From positions 1,069,968 to 1,133,967 of the forward strand of contig BCJC01000006.1 in the NCBI GenBank assembly GCA_001600175.1: a stretch of 64,000 nt of DNA, given 5' to 3'. Positions 10,188 through 22,800 of this stretch are shown in pieces (positions within the stretch are counted from its first letter, which is position 1; every line of letters starts with the position of its first letter). This DNA is from Erythrobasidium yunnanense (taxonomy: Eukaryota; Basidiomycota; Cystobasidiomycetes; Erythrobasidiales; Erythrobasidiaceae). The notes beneath the pieces are model-generated. The model saw only the letters and a list, made by a program, of their open reading frames with translations. It did not search any database and was not told the origin of the DNA. A program made the position numbers and the translations under genes.

Positions 10188-12380
10188 TCACTCCGTAGCC
10201 GGGCCATTTCCCCGGCCTCTGCCTAGACCTCCTCTGAAAGCACCTCGGCCAGCGAAGCCAATCCTGAAAGGAAGCATGTTTCTACCTCGCATTCCTCCTC
10301 GTATACTTCCTGTTAATTGTTCAATAGTTTGTAAGGGTTGTGGGTTCTCATCTACGGATCTTGGAGCCCCTTGCTCTCTTGCGTGATCAGACGATGATGC
10401 AGGACCACTGTTCTGCAGCAATGCTCATCGAGTCAGCTAAGCCCCACCTTCCTATCGAGTGTGAAGGTACTTGCCCCAGATGCCTTCTCTGGCTCTTTCT
10501 CTCCCTCTTCGAGTCCCTGGCCTTCCCTCAGATCGACGGTCAAGGCCGACGAAGCCCATCCTGCCATCGCGACGTTGAAGCAGTACTCATCCCTCTCTGA
10601 ATTATTATCGAATGGATCGCTGAACTCGACTTTGGTAGGTACGGCTAGGGATCGATTGGTAGTGCGAGACGCTTCGGGTAGACGCCTATTGTCGAGTCCG
10701 TGTCCGAGAGCGCCATTGGAATATTCGCCCCATGTTAATAGCTCGCCAGAGGAAGTCAGGGCGCCGTAGTGATAATCTCCGCTTTCCACGCTATGTCGAA
10801 AGCTTTCTCAGCGCGAGAGCACGACAGAGTGAACGAAACTGACCGAATGACACCGCGATTCTGCAGCCCTGGCTCGATTCTAGGCTCAGACTCTGCAGTC
10901 GTCTCGTTATTACCCTGAAGGACTACGCCCTCTGCGATAGCGAAGAATGTCTTGAAGCTTGCGGAAATATGGTTGATACGAGTATTATTTTTCACTGCGA
11001 TGTCGTTCTCCCAATGCTCGCTCTCGCTAAAGCGGGGAAGATACACCCAGCCCCTTCTTCGAGACGCGAAGAGAGATTCCAACTCGGCTAGCTGGCGAGC
11101 CGTAAGGCGACCATCCGCATCTTCGTCACCTTCGTTGACCTCATCTGGATCTACATTCTCTTGTTGCTGCTGATGATCTGGCGTTCTAGGTGGAGGGGAA
11201 ACATCCAGTTTGTACACTTTGCCCTCTGACGAGAGCGCTATGAGAAAGTTGTCGCCTGCACTGACTTTGATGATCTTCTCTACAGCTTGACTCGAAGAGC
11301 GAAGATCTGGTAGCTTGATAGATTGTGGTTGGAATGTGTAACATCCAGTCTTGCCCTGCAAGCCTCGGACATTCGAAGATAGCGAACGGCCTCTTTCGGT
11401 CGGCGAGAGGAATTTCTGCCAGAAGATGTGGATTTCTTGAGTATGTGAACCTCTGCTTAGTATGAGAACAGCCGAGAACTGCCAGCCAGCAGCGATGTCT
11501 TGTATATAATTCTCGCTAGGCTGGATCCAGCTCGAAGTTATCAAGCCAGCTTCAGCCCAATTTGCCCATGTCCAGAGCTGGTTGTTCTCGTCTAGAGCCA
11601 ATACTTGGTCGCGTCCAGATAAAATGCGCTGAACAGGAGGAATAGCTGCGCGAAGAAGAGTCGGTGGACGCAGACTGCAGCCTGGATGAGCGGTCTCTGG
11701 AGTGCTGGCGCCAGGCTGGCGGAAGGGCGCAAAAACCATCCCATCGAGCTGGCCCCAGTGATAGACTTGTCCATCTACTGTGAGTGCATGGAATGACCTA
11801 GGAACTAACTTCAGTGCATGCGAGGCAGACAGGGTGAAGACACCTACCACCCGCCAGCAACCAGATCAACGATTGGCACGCCCAGACTGATACCCGCCGG
11901 CATAGGGAGACCGCCGTTTCGCGATAGAAGCTGGATTCGTGGATCTCCTCGCTCAATTGCCAATCGACTGTTCTTTGCCTCTCCCCAGAGGCTGTCATAG
12001 CGCGTCAGGGACTGCAGTCTTACGCGGCAACAGTCAGTACTCACTATACATGAGGTTTACGGATCTTTCTGTAGAGTTCTAGCCATCCTGACTGCCTTGC
12101 TGTGCTCGCGCTGCGTGACGTGTGAGGACACGAAGATAGGGGTCACATGAACTGGGTCAGCGAGCAGCAATAGCAGGGCATTAAGCTGGTAGATGTCAGT
12201 TCACATTGGGAAGCGTAGGTCTGCCTTGATGCGTCTCTTCCATATCAGTTCTGCAGTGGGTCCTTTGCATATGAGGTTGTAGAATGCCTTGTTGCAGGAT
12301 CCAAGTCGCAGAGCTTCAGCGGGCGTCAGTAGGGGGAGTATATCATCAGTCCAGATATCTTCGAGCAGCGGGAGCGCCAT
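10188..12380 (-). CDS. F-box protein with RCC1-type repeats (SAF1-like)
   Basis: Likely substrate receptor of an SCF ubiquitin ligase. The start MALPLLEDIWTDDILPLL begins an F-box: LPLLTPAEALRLGSCNKAFY and WKRRIKADLRFP. The rest carries RCC1-like blades such as HALTVDGQVYHWGQLDGMVF, QVLALDENNQLWTW, FLIALSSEGKVYKL and YHYGALTSSGELLTWGEYS followed by GALGHG. This architecture matches yeast Saf1, which targets adenine deaminase; the target here is unknown. The C-terminus is a Gly/Arg-rich (RGG-like) tail, GRGAFRGGLGRGRGNG, which is unusual for this family. A 35-base intron lies at 10447-10413. It is head-to-head with NBP35, with about 110 bases between start codons. Confidence 0.82.
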
Positions 12381-12489
12381 AATGTCATAAGACAAGTCGG
12401 CAGCCACTTTACCGCGTCTTTGTCAGCTGTTGTGACTTCTTCTCTTCTCGTTCGCATCAATTCAATTCAAGGCTATATACATTCGCAAG

Positions 12490-13685
12490 ATGGCAGCTGC
12501 TGCTGTGATGGACGCAGCGCCGCACCACTTCATGCCCACAGCAAGCTTGCTCCCAGCTGACAAGGTCCGCCGACATCCATCAATCAGCAGGAAATCTGGC
12601 CTGCAAACCCCTGCTAACAAAGTACATTGCAGCCCGAGAACGCAAACGAAGCATGTCCTGGAACTGAAAGCTTGGACGCTGGAAAAGCTGCTGCTTGCGC
12701 CGGATGTCCAAACCAAGAAGCCTGTCAATCTGCACCGAAAGGCCCTGATCCAGATCTTCCTGCGGTCAGACAGAGAATGTCTACAGTCAAGAGGAAGATC
12801 TTGGTGCTCAGCGGCAAGGGAGGTGTAGGGAAAAGTACTTTTACAACCGCTCTTGGCTGGGCTTTAGCAAGCGATGAAGACTTACAGGTGCGCATATACC
12901 CCACTTCCATACACCCAGAACATACATCTAATGAGACTATATGTACGCCAGACCGGAGTCATGGACGTGGACATCTGCGGACCGTCGATACCTCTCATGC
13001 TCGGCCTGCAAGATAGCAAGCTTCACGCAACTTCTGCTGGCTGGTCTCCTCTATATGTTCTCGACAACTTATGTGTCATGTCAATCGGCTTCATGCTGCC
13101 ATCATCTAGCGATGCTGTGATCTGGCGAGGACCGAAGAAGAACGGGTTGATCAAGCAATTCCTGAAGGACGTAGACTGGGGAGAATCGCTCGACTATCTC
13201 GTTATCGATACGCCGCCCGGTACCTCCGACGAGCATCTGTCTATCGTACAATACCTCAAAGAATCTGGGATCGACGGAGCAGTCATCATTACTACTCCGC
13301 AAGAAGTCGCCTTACAAGATGTGAGGAAAGAAATCGATTTCTGTCGGAAAGTCAAGATCCCCATCCTCGGCGTAGTGGAAAACATGTCAGGCTTCGTCTG
13401 CCCAGACTGTAAAGGACAGAGCGACATCTTCATTCCATCGACCGGGGGAGCTGCTGCGTTATGCAAAGAGATGGACTTGGAGCTGCTAGGAAAGGTGCCG
13501 TTGGATCCTCGCATTGGCAAATGCTGCGACTTTGGCACGAGCTTCATCGTAAGCTAGACGGGCACCCCTGCAAACGCGATGCAGTCAGCTGATGCACCTG
13601 ATAGGACCAACATCCGGACTCTCCTGCGACAACCGCATACCTAGATATTGTCGACAAGATTCGGACCCAGCTCGGCGACATCTAG
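12490..13685 (+). CDS. nbp35: Cytosolic Fe-S cluster assembly scaffold NBP35/NUBP1
   Basis: P-loop NTPase scaffold of the cytosolic iron-sulfur assembly machinery, working with Cfd1. The four exons (12490-12564, 12633-12887, 12952-13548, 13605-13685) sum to 1008 bases, 335 residues. The N-terminal Fe-S motif CX13CX2CX5C is complete ([19 protein letters not shown], then PNQEAC); this motif distinguishes Nbp35 from Cfd1. The deviant Walker A is [35 protein letters not shown] and the cluster-binding CPDC of FVCPDC are intact. Exon 1 ends ADK and is joined to [10 protein letters not shown]. It is divergent from the F-box gene across a shared promoter of about 110 bases. Confidence 0.95.
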
Positions 13686-14212
13686 CGACTTTGGACCAGC
13701 CAGGCCACTTCAGTACCGTACATAGCAGTCATAGTTGTTGTGACATCAATTGCAAGATCTGACTAAACAGGCCCGACTCACACACTCCCTCGACTTCGCT
13801 AGACCTGGCCCCTTTTGCCATGCAGTCTACGACTGGGAGGGACTCGCCATGGCCGTCGTATGGCTCGACGTCGGTGCCATCCAGGTGTTGGCAGCTGGCT
13901 GAGCGGCTCTACCTGGTTGAGCGGCTCTACCTTTGTTCCCCTACTCGGACAATACCCACCATCGTTGCGCACGCCTGGCGCGACCTATGTCTGCTCATGC
14001 TGCAAACCATCCGTAACCTATGTATGCCAGCTAATACAAGTCTTCCGCAGTCTATGAGCAATATGGAAAGGAGCCTTTTCCCTCATATCGTCCGCTATTT
14101 CACTTACAAAAAGCTAGTTGTCAAATCCAATGCTCTCTTTTCTCATAACAGCTACAATAACAAGCATAACCGACCACAATCGGAGACAAGAGCACATTAC
14201 AGAATTACAAAG
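13686..14212. other. Upstream region with a small tandem repeat
   Basis: There are 527 bases between NBP35 and the next gene. The frame of the downstream ORF is open back to 13820, but the sequence there has no protein-like pattern. A 15-base unit, TGAGCGGCTCTACCT, occurs twice with an 18-base period (13900-13914 and 13918-13932). No RNA gene was recognised. Confidence 0.4.
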
Positions 14213-14986
14213 ATGACTGCTCGACGCACGTCAACTTCGGAAATCTCTGTGCCTACATACTACGTAATCCCAGAGAAGTGTCCCCGACTGCTCCAGAGCT
14301 ACCTCAAGTATCCCCACCACGCGGAAGCTGGTCTATTTCGATCCTGCTATTGGCTATCCCAGGTGGACAATGCTACAATCGCCGAAGTCTACAATCCCAA
14401 TTTCTCCGGAATAGAACGCTACCTCGACTTCGATCGCGAAGACATTGTCAGATCCAGCAAGCCCGACAGCCAGTATCTGTACCGCAAGGGCAGGTACGCG
14501 TTAGTTGAACCCCCTCTGGAAGCTACCACGCTGAACCAGGTAACCTCGAGCGCTGCAGCATGGCAAGTCGGGGCTTCCAAGGGCGAAGACTTGGAGGGCA
14601 CAATGTGGAGAGAGTATGGCACTGCCTGGCCAGATCAGCAGCGTATTCGAGGGGCGAGAAGAATCCCCTGGACGCTTGCTGCCGCTGTCAAAGAAGATCC
14701 TAAGAGGGTCTTTAAGGCCTGGAACGGCTACCACTACTGGCTTCTGAAAGGGACCAATCAGGTAGTTCCAATAGGATTGACGATGGAGCAGAGAGAAGCT
14801 GCGAAGCCCTGGAGTACTCTTCGACCACGAAAGCCATTAGCGAAGAACAGCTACCGGCGAAGGGAGTCTGATGCGTCCGAGTCTGGAAGCTCTTCAGCCT
14901 CGAAGCCATCTCGTTGGCCAGCCTCGAAGTGGGGTTTAGCTGGCCCAGAGAGGGTGCCTAGCAGACGTGTCTCGATCGTCTCGTAG
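14213..14986 (+). CDS. Hypothetical protein, 257 residues
   Basis: I do not recognise this protein. The start at 14213 follows an adenine-rich leader and begins MTARRTSTSEISVPTYYV. The first about 190 residues are rich in Trp and Tyr (for example YLKYPHHAEAGLFRSCYW, TMWREYGTAW and AWNGYHYWLLKGTNQVV), which suggests a folded domain. The last about 55 residues are Ser/Arg/Pro-rich and probably disordered. No signal peptide or membrane helix is seen, and no intron is needed. An in-frame ATG at 13820 would add 131 low-complexity residues and is less likely. Convergent with ARPC1. Confidence 0.6.
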   Translation: MTARRTSTSEISVPTYYVIPEKCPRLLQSYLKYPHHAEAGLFRSCYWLSQVDNATIAEVYNPNFSGIERYLDFDREDIVRSSKPDSQYLYRKGRYALVEPPLEATTLNQVTSSAAAWQVGASKGEDLEGTMWREYGTAWPDQQRIRGARRIPWTLAAAVKEDPKRVFKAWNGYHYWLLKGTNQVVPIGLTMEQREAAKPWSTLRPRKPLAKNSYRRRESDASESGSSSASKPSRWPASKWGLAGPERVPSRRVSIVS

Positions 14987-15149
14987 TAAGAAACATTGTG
15001 TCTGTCAGATATTCGTGCTGGCCACAGCTATTAGGCGAACAAAGTAATTCGCAGACCGCCAGAATGGCTCGATTAGCTGTATTCTATACCAAGAGCGCAA
15101 TATCGCTTCATTCTATGCCTTCGTTCGCCTCTCTCTACTTACATGACAT

Positions 15150-16552
15150 CTAATTGACAGATAGCTTAGCCATTCCACTAGCAAGTCCAGCGGTGTTCCA
15201 GACAAGTACTCTGCCATCCAATCCAGACGAGGAGATCTTGGAGATCTCAGCTGTTCCATTGCCTGCATAGGCTTTGAGGGATGTGATAGTGTTCTGATGA
15301 GCTGTGTTGCGCTCGCCGCCAAGTTTGGCGAGATTGCCGGAACCGACAGCTGCTCCGCTGTTGCCTGTACCAGCCGATGAGGAGATGCCTCTTGAATCGG
15401 CAGCTCTGAAGCGATTAAATGCCTCATTGTTGAGTCTTCCTACTCCTCCTCCGGATACAACTCTGTTGGTCGTAGCTGATGCGCGTTGGGCCGGATCATC
15501 GAGGCTTTTAGCTAGCTGCCAGCCTTTCTCTGCATCGCCAGTAAAGAGGATAGGCTCATAGTCGTGTCCTCCAGCTACGAGAGAGTTCTCATCAATGAAG
15601 ATGAGCGAGAGGAAGGGCAGACTGGGTACGCGAATCTGGTACACGGCTTGAGGAGCCTGCTCTGGTCCAGATGGGTATACCACAGTAATGGTAGAGTCGT
15701 GGCCTGAAGCGATATTGTTAGCGGGGATAATAGATGAGAAGGCGAAGAGAGGTACTCACTAGCGAAAGCCAGAGCGTTACCGGATGGGGAGAATGCGATT
15801 CCGTGAACCCAGCCGCCAGAAGGTGAAGCAAACTCGCCGCAGACAGTGTTGAATGGGAGCTTGCTGCCCCAGACTGTAGCTTCGGGTCTACAGGGTAATG
15901 TCGTCATTAACTTGAACTACCGGACTCCAACTCCAGTCAAGGAGACCCACTTCTGATCAACCTCCTTGAGATATGCAGAGAAGACTCTAGCCTTCATGTC
16001 TGCCGATCCAGCAGCTAGCAAGACTCCATTTGGGTGCCAGTCCAAGGACAGGATGGTCGATCGGATTGGCTTCTTGATGTGCTTTGCGGTCCACCAGTTC
16101 TGTTCCTCGTCGAATTGACATACTGCGATTGTTCGGGCGCCGCTTGCGACTGCGAACTTGGTCTCGTTGGGCGACCAGCTTACTGCGGTCGCGGATCTCG
16201 TCAGGCGGAGAAGGACCAGGGTAGGAGCCCAGACGCCGCTCGAAGCATCAAAGTTCCAGACATAGGCGTTTCTATCTTGCGAACAAGACACCAGGCGGTT
16301 CGTCTTGGGTGCCCAGGACAGGCCGGTGACGAGCTTGTCGTGGTCCTTCAGGACATGGACCTGCTTCCATTCGCTGCCGGTTTTCGCATAGATGTGTATC
16401 TCGTTGGTGTTAGGACACACAGCTAACTCTATAAATGCAGTAAAGTCAGTCTACAAGCTGTGCGAACTCCAGAAAGGTCGGGGCTTGCGGTCTCGGGCAG
16501 CGTTGAAGGCGTGTGCCGTGATGGGAACATTGAGGGACAGGACAGAGGTCAT
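15150..16552 (-). CDS. arc40: Arp2/3 complex subunit ARPC1 (ARC40), WD-repeat
   Basis: Beta-propeller subunit of the Arp2/3 actin-nucleating complex, used at cortical patches and in endocytosis. The start [17 protein letters not shown] at 16552 matches the family. Exon 1 most plausibly joins exon 2 through a GC-AG intron (16488-16429), giving [19 protein letters not shown]-type blades follow: [71 protein letters not shown] and [13 protein letters not shown]. The last blade is [12 protein letters not shown]. An insertion of about 60 residues rich in Ser, Gly and Ala before the last blade corresponds to the variable Arp2/3-activating loop of ARPC1. Confidence 0.93.
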
Positions 16553-16832
16553 GATGGATGAGTCTTGAAATGTCTAAACAGCAGGACTAGCAGTCTACCG
16601 CTGTAACTTTGAGAAATAAATGGAGCGCAGTCAACCTTGCCGTCAGCGTAACTTGACAATTTATAGCAAGTCTGCAATAATGGCCGAGCTTCCTCAGAAC
16701 AAGGTCGCATAGCCTTGCATACACCATATACTCTGCCTGGCTCAAGAGAATCCTGGGAAAAGACCTATCTTAATGCCGTCAAGAGACCCCTAAGCCCGAA
16801 CCTCTGTGCTGGCCTCAGCTGCGTTCGCAAGA

Positions 16833-19800
16833 ATGGTAGATGCATCCTGGCATGCAGCTGCACGCTTCATCGTCGTTACGGTCACCTTCTGGTTCACGGC
16901 CCGTCTACTTCTCACACTGCTTTTTGGGCGCATACTACACGGCAAGCTGCATATTGGGCATGTCGGATGGTTCTCGCTCAACAAGATAGAGTGGCATGTT
17001 ACGAAACACACCAAAGTTACTACTTCAACCAGAATTCAGACCGTCCATATCGATCGCCTCGGCCTCGTGCTTAGAAATAAGGGCGCAAAAGATGGAGACG
17101 CTCGAGGAGTGGGATGGATAGGTCTTGCAGTGTCAGGAGTACGAGTAGAGGCGGCAATCGTACCATGTAGGCAAGGTCTAGAGGCCAATGGGCATGGAGA
17201 GAACGATCTTAGAAATGGCACAGTATCAAGTTCTGGAAGTGCGGCACAATCGGAAGTTAAACCCCATCTCGATATCAAGGACGCTGCGACTGGGACTATG
17301 GAGGCCACTGGCGGGCTCAAGAGGCTCGTCTGGTCTTTCCTGGCAGCAGTCACCGTGATACACGATCTTCGACGAGATTTGAGGCGGTCTATCGTCGCAT
17401 CACTCCCTACAAAGTATCGCAAGCGTATAGCCCGCGACCTTCGTGTCATCAGACACAGCTTCATATCTCCAGTTCTTACGCAAATCAATCGGATCGCTAG
17501 GTCTTGCAACTTCGTTTCCCACTTCATCGCTGTGGAGATCTCAGACATCACTCTGAGCATTCCTCGATCGAAAGCCCGCGTATTCTGCGGTCTCTTGCGG
17601 TTCGGAGTCGATTTGATGAGAGGGAAAGAAAGCTTTATAGGGGCTTGGCTACGTCTGGAAAGGTTGAGTGTGGTAGTGATGGATCAAACAAACCCGAAAA
17701 GCGAAGAATCCCACCCGGCAGACGCAAGAACAGCTATAGCTCTGCCAGGACCGCTCACTCTGGAAGGCAAAGCTGTTTTCGATCCTGCTATCGGTATGGC
17801 TGCGCTATATCATCGCAATTCGGCTGGGAAGATAGAGCCGCGCAAATGCATATTAGATCTAGCCATCGTCTTCATATCCCCTGCAGCATCCTCCAAAAAC
17901 AAGGCACCAGCACCTGCAGCCATACATTTCAACGTAAAGCACCTAATAGAGCTTGAGCTATGCGTCAAGAGCAGTATGCAACCACAGCTCCGCCCTCATC
18001 TTGGCCCTCATCTCGGTCCACATCTTCACTCACGCGAAAGCAGCGAAGCTGGCGATACAGACTCGTTGGACGAGATGACATGTGCCGTCGAACCTATCAG
18101 TGCCAGACAGAATCCGCTCGCCTTACTGAGGTCGTTCCGGCTTGAAATACCTCTCATAGTAGCCGAGATGGAGGTCAGCAAGATTGGGAATATGGAGAAT
18201 GCTTATCTAGTAGATGCGAGTTTGCGAGGCGTTGCGGTAGACCTGGAGATCGGAGGTACCGTACAGTCTGCAGACAAGCATGTTGGATGGTTCGGAAGAA
18301 ATGCTGTCTTGAAGGGGACCGTCAGGCTGGGATTCGAGAAGCTCGAAACCAATGTAAAGATGCTGGCATCAAGACCGTCCTCTGGTACGCCATATCAGTC
18401 CTGATCGTTGACGGGCTTGTGGCTAATGTCCTAACATAGGCAAAGGCTCAGCGAAGAATTACCGTATTCTGGATGTCTCAGCGACGGGGGCTCATATATC
18501 CTCTTCGTGGCTACCACCGAGGCTCAATGCCCTTTTCTCGCCCACTAAGCCGCATGAAGACGCTCGCGCTGTTGGACAGGCGATCGAAAGTTCTTACTGC
18601 GATGATATGGCTGATAGCCGAATTGTCGTGGAAGGTGATCTTGGCGGCGTCTCCGGCGAGTCGTCTATCGATATGATGGATGATATCGTCCATTATATAA
18701 GCACAGCCGCGTCCACAATACATCAATCTACTTCATCTACCCATGAACTGGGCGATAGCCCGCCTGGGAGAAGCATACTCGAGATGCACCCCCCTCTACA
18801 TCACTTGCCGATTGTCACCCTAGGCTTGGAACTTGGCAAATCAGGCTTCCGCTTATTCGGCCCAAGCTTACCGCATAGAACAGCCTTTGGCCCCGGCGAA
18901 GACGATGCAGGAAAATCGACTCCATGGCAGGCATCATCTGTGCTATGTATCAATGTACCATCGGCATCCATACACGTCAACACTGAAATTTTCGATATTA
19001 CGAACCATCGAAGTCCTTCGCAGCTGCGTGATTGGAACGAGCTTCTACGTCGCGGGCGTGTCTCCTGTCCAGAAGTCTTACTACCTTATCTCCCAGAGAA
19101 CCTTCAACGCTCTGTAACCGCAAAGACCAGGAGGAAGCACAGCGTCAGCTATGGCAAAAAGGATTCTAGCATCCTGGGTTCCGAGGCGGTGTCCGAGTCT
19201 GTCTCCCCAAGGAATTCGCCAGGGCCTCGCGAGCGTCAGTTTCACAATCAACTTATTGACGACTCTGGATTCATAAGTCCGACAAGTCGAACAGCGGACA
19301 ATGGACCCTCCACTCCTATCTCAATATCTTCAGATGTCCCACACACTTTCAGCTACAAAACTCGGGCTACTTTCGACGTAGAAAGATTCGAGGTATACCT
19401 TCTCTCTGCCAGTCAGGCCGGCTCAACTAGTCTACCTTCGAGGAGCGCTAGGCCAGATTTCAATGCAACGGACGAGGGATCTGATGTGAAGCGGGCCAGT
19501 CATACAAAGTCGGCGTCGAAGTCCATGGTCCAAGTCAAGCACGACATACTATCAGTTGGGACAAGCACAGCTGCGGTTAAGCTAGATCTCACTGGGCAAG
19601 CCTTGCATAATTCGGATCACTCAGGACAGAACGCCCAGCTGGCTCATGTGGAATTCGAGCAAAGACAAGGCAGCGTAATGCTGCAAGTCCAGAATGTCGA
19701 GGCCGACTTGTCTAAGATGAACGTATTTCATGCTATGAACGGGCTTATCACTACAGTCATCAACGCTCGAAGCGCTATAAAGTCCAGTGGTCCTCGCCAA

Positions 19801-22800
19801 TCGGCTACTGAACAAGCAACAGAGCAGGATCATCGAACAGCTATCAAGCCTCTGGCAGAATTCCTTCATGCCGATATCTTTTTCGTTATGTCCATCAACG
19901 CTATAGAGCTGCATATAGCGGGTCCAGATCCAAAGTATAACCCAGAGGTCTGTCGTGGCCTAGCCTTGCAAACGGCTAGCATTGTTCTCGAGGCTTGGAG
20001 ACAGTCTAGAGTCATGCCCGGACAGTTCTCCTCGCACCAGAGGGTAAGCCTCCGGCTGAAGGACGATATGCGAGCTCATGCAAATGCGCAAACAACGAGC
20101 ATGCCGGATGTTCCTCAAACCTTCTTCCGGATCTTCTCGGCAGAGACTGCCATCAACCCCCTCAAGGACGCTCAAAATCGTAGCCGCGACATGCGGTCTA
20201 AGTCGTCACGAAACTCGAGTACTACTAGAGACGCAGATGCTCACGATACAACCTGGGACCTGAGGAACCGGGCTCGCCTGTCTGATAATAGTACAGAGGG
20301 CGATGCAAGGCAGCCGACTGGACGAGCAGGGAATGACTTCTTTTGGATGCCAAGTCTCACCTTCCGGTTCTGTTTGTGGTCATCTAAGCTCGCTAAGCCA
20401 CCTCCATCCAGCGAGAATGGGCATTCAAACTTGACTGAAAGTCTGCTCGATAATATTGGCCTGGCGATCACGATACCCAACATTGCCTGTCATATGGAGA
20501 TATTCCAAATCTACTGCTTCCTTCTCGCTCTCTCTGCCCTTAAATCACTCAAACCACGTTATAGCATTCCGCCTACTTCTGCTAGCGAACGCCCTCGTCC
20601 CCGATTACATCGCCCGAAGCCATGCGTCATCCTACACGCCGATTTTCCTATCCTCGAGTCCTACATTACTCTGCCGCACGATGTTCGACTGTTCGCACGC
20701 TTCTGCCGAGTCAAGCTGGACAACGCAGAGAAGGCAGCTGTGAGCCTCAGGTTCGAAAGTGCGACGGTTGCAGGCGCAAGTATCGCGTCACCAGGTCTCT
20801 GGGACGATCTCATCCGGCTTCGCGAAGTCTTCGTCGCAGCTCGTGATGAACCCGGCGGCAATGGAGGACTCCAGAACAAGGCCTTTTCCATCAGCGCGGC
20901 AGGGGCCAGACTTAGATTACCGTTCAAGTATCCATTTTCCATCATCATCGAGAACACTGCCACGTTTATTAAGAGTGTCAAACAGCTATCCCATCAGTTC
21001 CTCAAGGGAAAATACAACTTGGTCATCGAGCCTTCACCCGAAGCACCCAAGCGCCTTCCTAAAATCAAAGTTGCGCTTCGCATTCTTGTCCTAGAAGCTG
21101 CGGACGATCCATTCGAGACCAAACTTAATTTGATTTGGAGAGCTGGAGTAGAAGAGCAAGCCCAGCGCCTCGGACGGGAGCAAGCATTCGAGGACAAACT
21201 TCAGTCCCTAAACAATGCGGAGAGTCAGAAAGGCGGAGACGAGAGGCTGAGTCAAGACAATGCCCCACGTTCGCGGGCAAAGTCTACACTGAAACCAGCA
21301 GACGCATACGCGGTCTTGCAAAGTATACACTCGACAAAATGGATCAAGCGGCACCGTAATGCTGTGTCTACGCGGAAGCGTCGGGAAGAGAACCAGCTTC
21401 GACGACTCTATGGCAGCATAGGGCACACTACAGGAATATCAGCTTTCCGAGATTCCTCTCTGCCCATTCAGCTCGTGACCATAACGGGCACCGCACCTCT
21501 GCTGCGCTGGGCGATGGAGAACACAGTAGTGGAAATCGGCAAGCCCTCCTTTGGAGATTCGGCAGACGGCCTAGCAAGCTTCCTCGAGAACGTTGGAAAA
21601 GGAATGCCCCGCGACACGCAATACACACTGATTGTGCCTTTCCACCTGAATTGGCAAATGAGTGAAGCTCGCATTCACCTTCGAGACTATCCCCTACCGC
21701 TTATCTACATACCACCGGTACAGCAACCCCATAGCGAGGCGAAGTCCTGGCAATTATCGACAGATTTCGTCATTGCCGAGGAAGTGGGACCGTCCGACTC
21801 AATACGCTACGTTCCAGCAACCATTGTTCCTCGCGAATTAGCAGGCAGTCAACAAAATCTGCCATACATCCTACGGGTACCTCGAACCGCTATGCCCATC
21901 AAGACGTATGCACTCCCTGAGATCAACATAACGTCGACTTGGGCCACCAGGATTGGCTGGGGAAACTCGATACAGCCTACGATACAGGATGTCATGAGAG
22001 TTATGGATTCTTTGACGAAGGCTCCACCGGATCCCTCCGAACGCATGGGCTTCTGGGACAAGTTGCGGTTGATCCTACACTGGCGGATTGCCATAAATTT
22101 CCTCGGCGAAGGACCTCTCAATTTCATCTTGAAAGGATCGCGGAACCCCTATAGCTTGCAAGGACCTGGTGCAGGCTTTGCGCTCTGCTGGTCAGGAAAC
22201 GTACGGTGGACGATGGGCTTTCCCAACGATGAAAGAGAATTCTTCCAGATTCGAAGCGATACCTTCTTGTTGGGCGTCCCTGGTGAGCCTCGACATTCAA
22301 GAGAAAGCCTGGATGTGAGCTGATGATTGGCAAAGATCTAAAGGATTACGTAGACGCAGCTGCTACGGGTGTCATTCGCGAGAATACAGCGTATGCCGAT
22401 CCAGATGAGCGCTCGCAGTCTTCCGGTGCATGGTCAGAAGCTGCCCATCTGCGAGCCTACCGTCGCGACCAGACCTTCGAGAAGATTTGCGCCAAATTCC
22501 TCGGCGGAGTCAAATGGGGGCTAGGACTACAAATGGAGCGGACATGCACCGCAGAGACGTGCATACAGCGCGTTCACTGCACAGGGCGTACTTTCGATAG
22601 ACAATGCCGCTTCTTCACCTTCAGGCCGCACTACGATGTAAAGACGATTGCTGGAGCTGACCATCCATACGAAAAGGTGAACGCTTCGCTGTAGTTTAAG
22701 TGACTGTTCTGACGGAACTTGCAGAACCACGATTCTTATGCTGGCTTCCGGTCGGATTTCCTGCATTTCAGCATATCGGTTATCGCAAACGAACCCGACT

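Noticed and set aside
13900-13932. 18-base-period tandem repeat
   Set aside because: Only two copies in non-coding DNA; too little to call a minisatellite or regulatory array.
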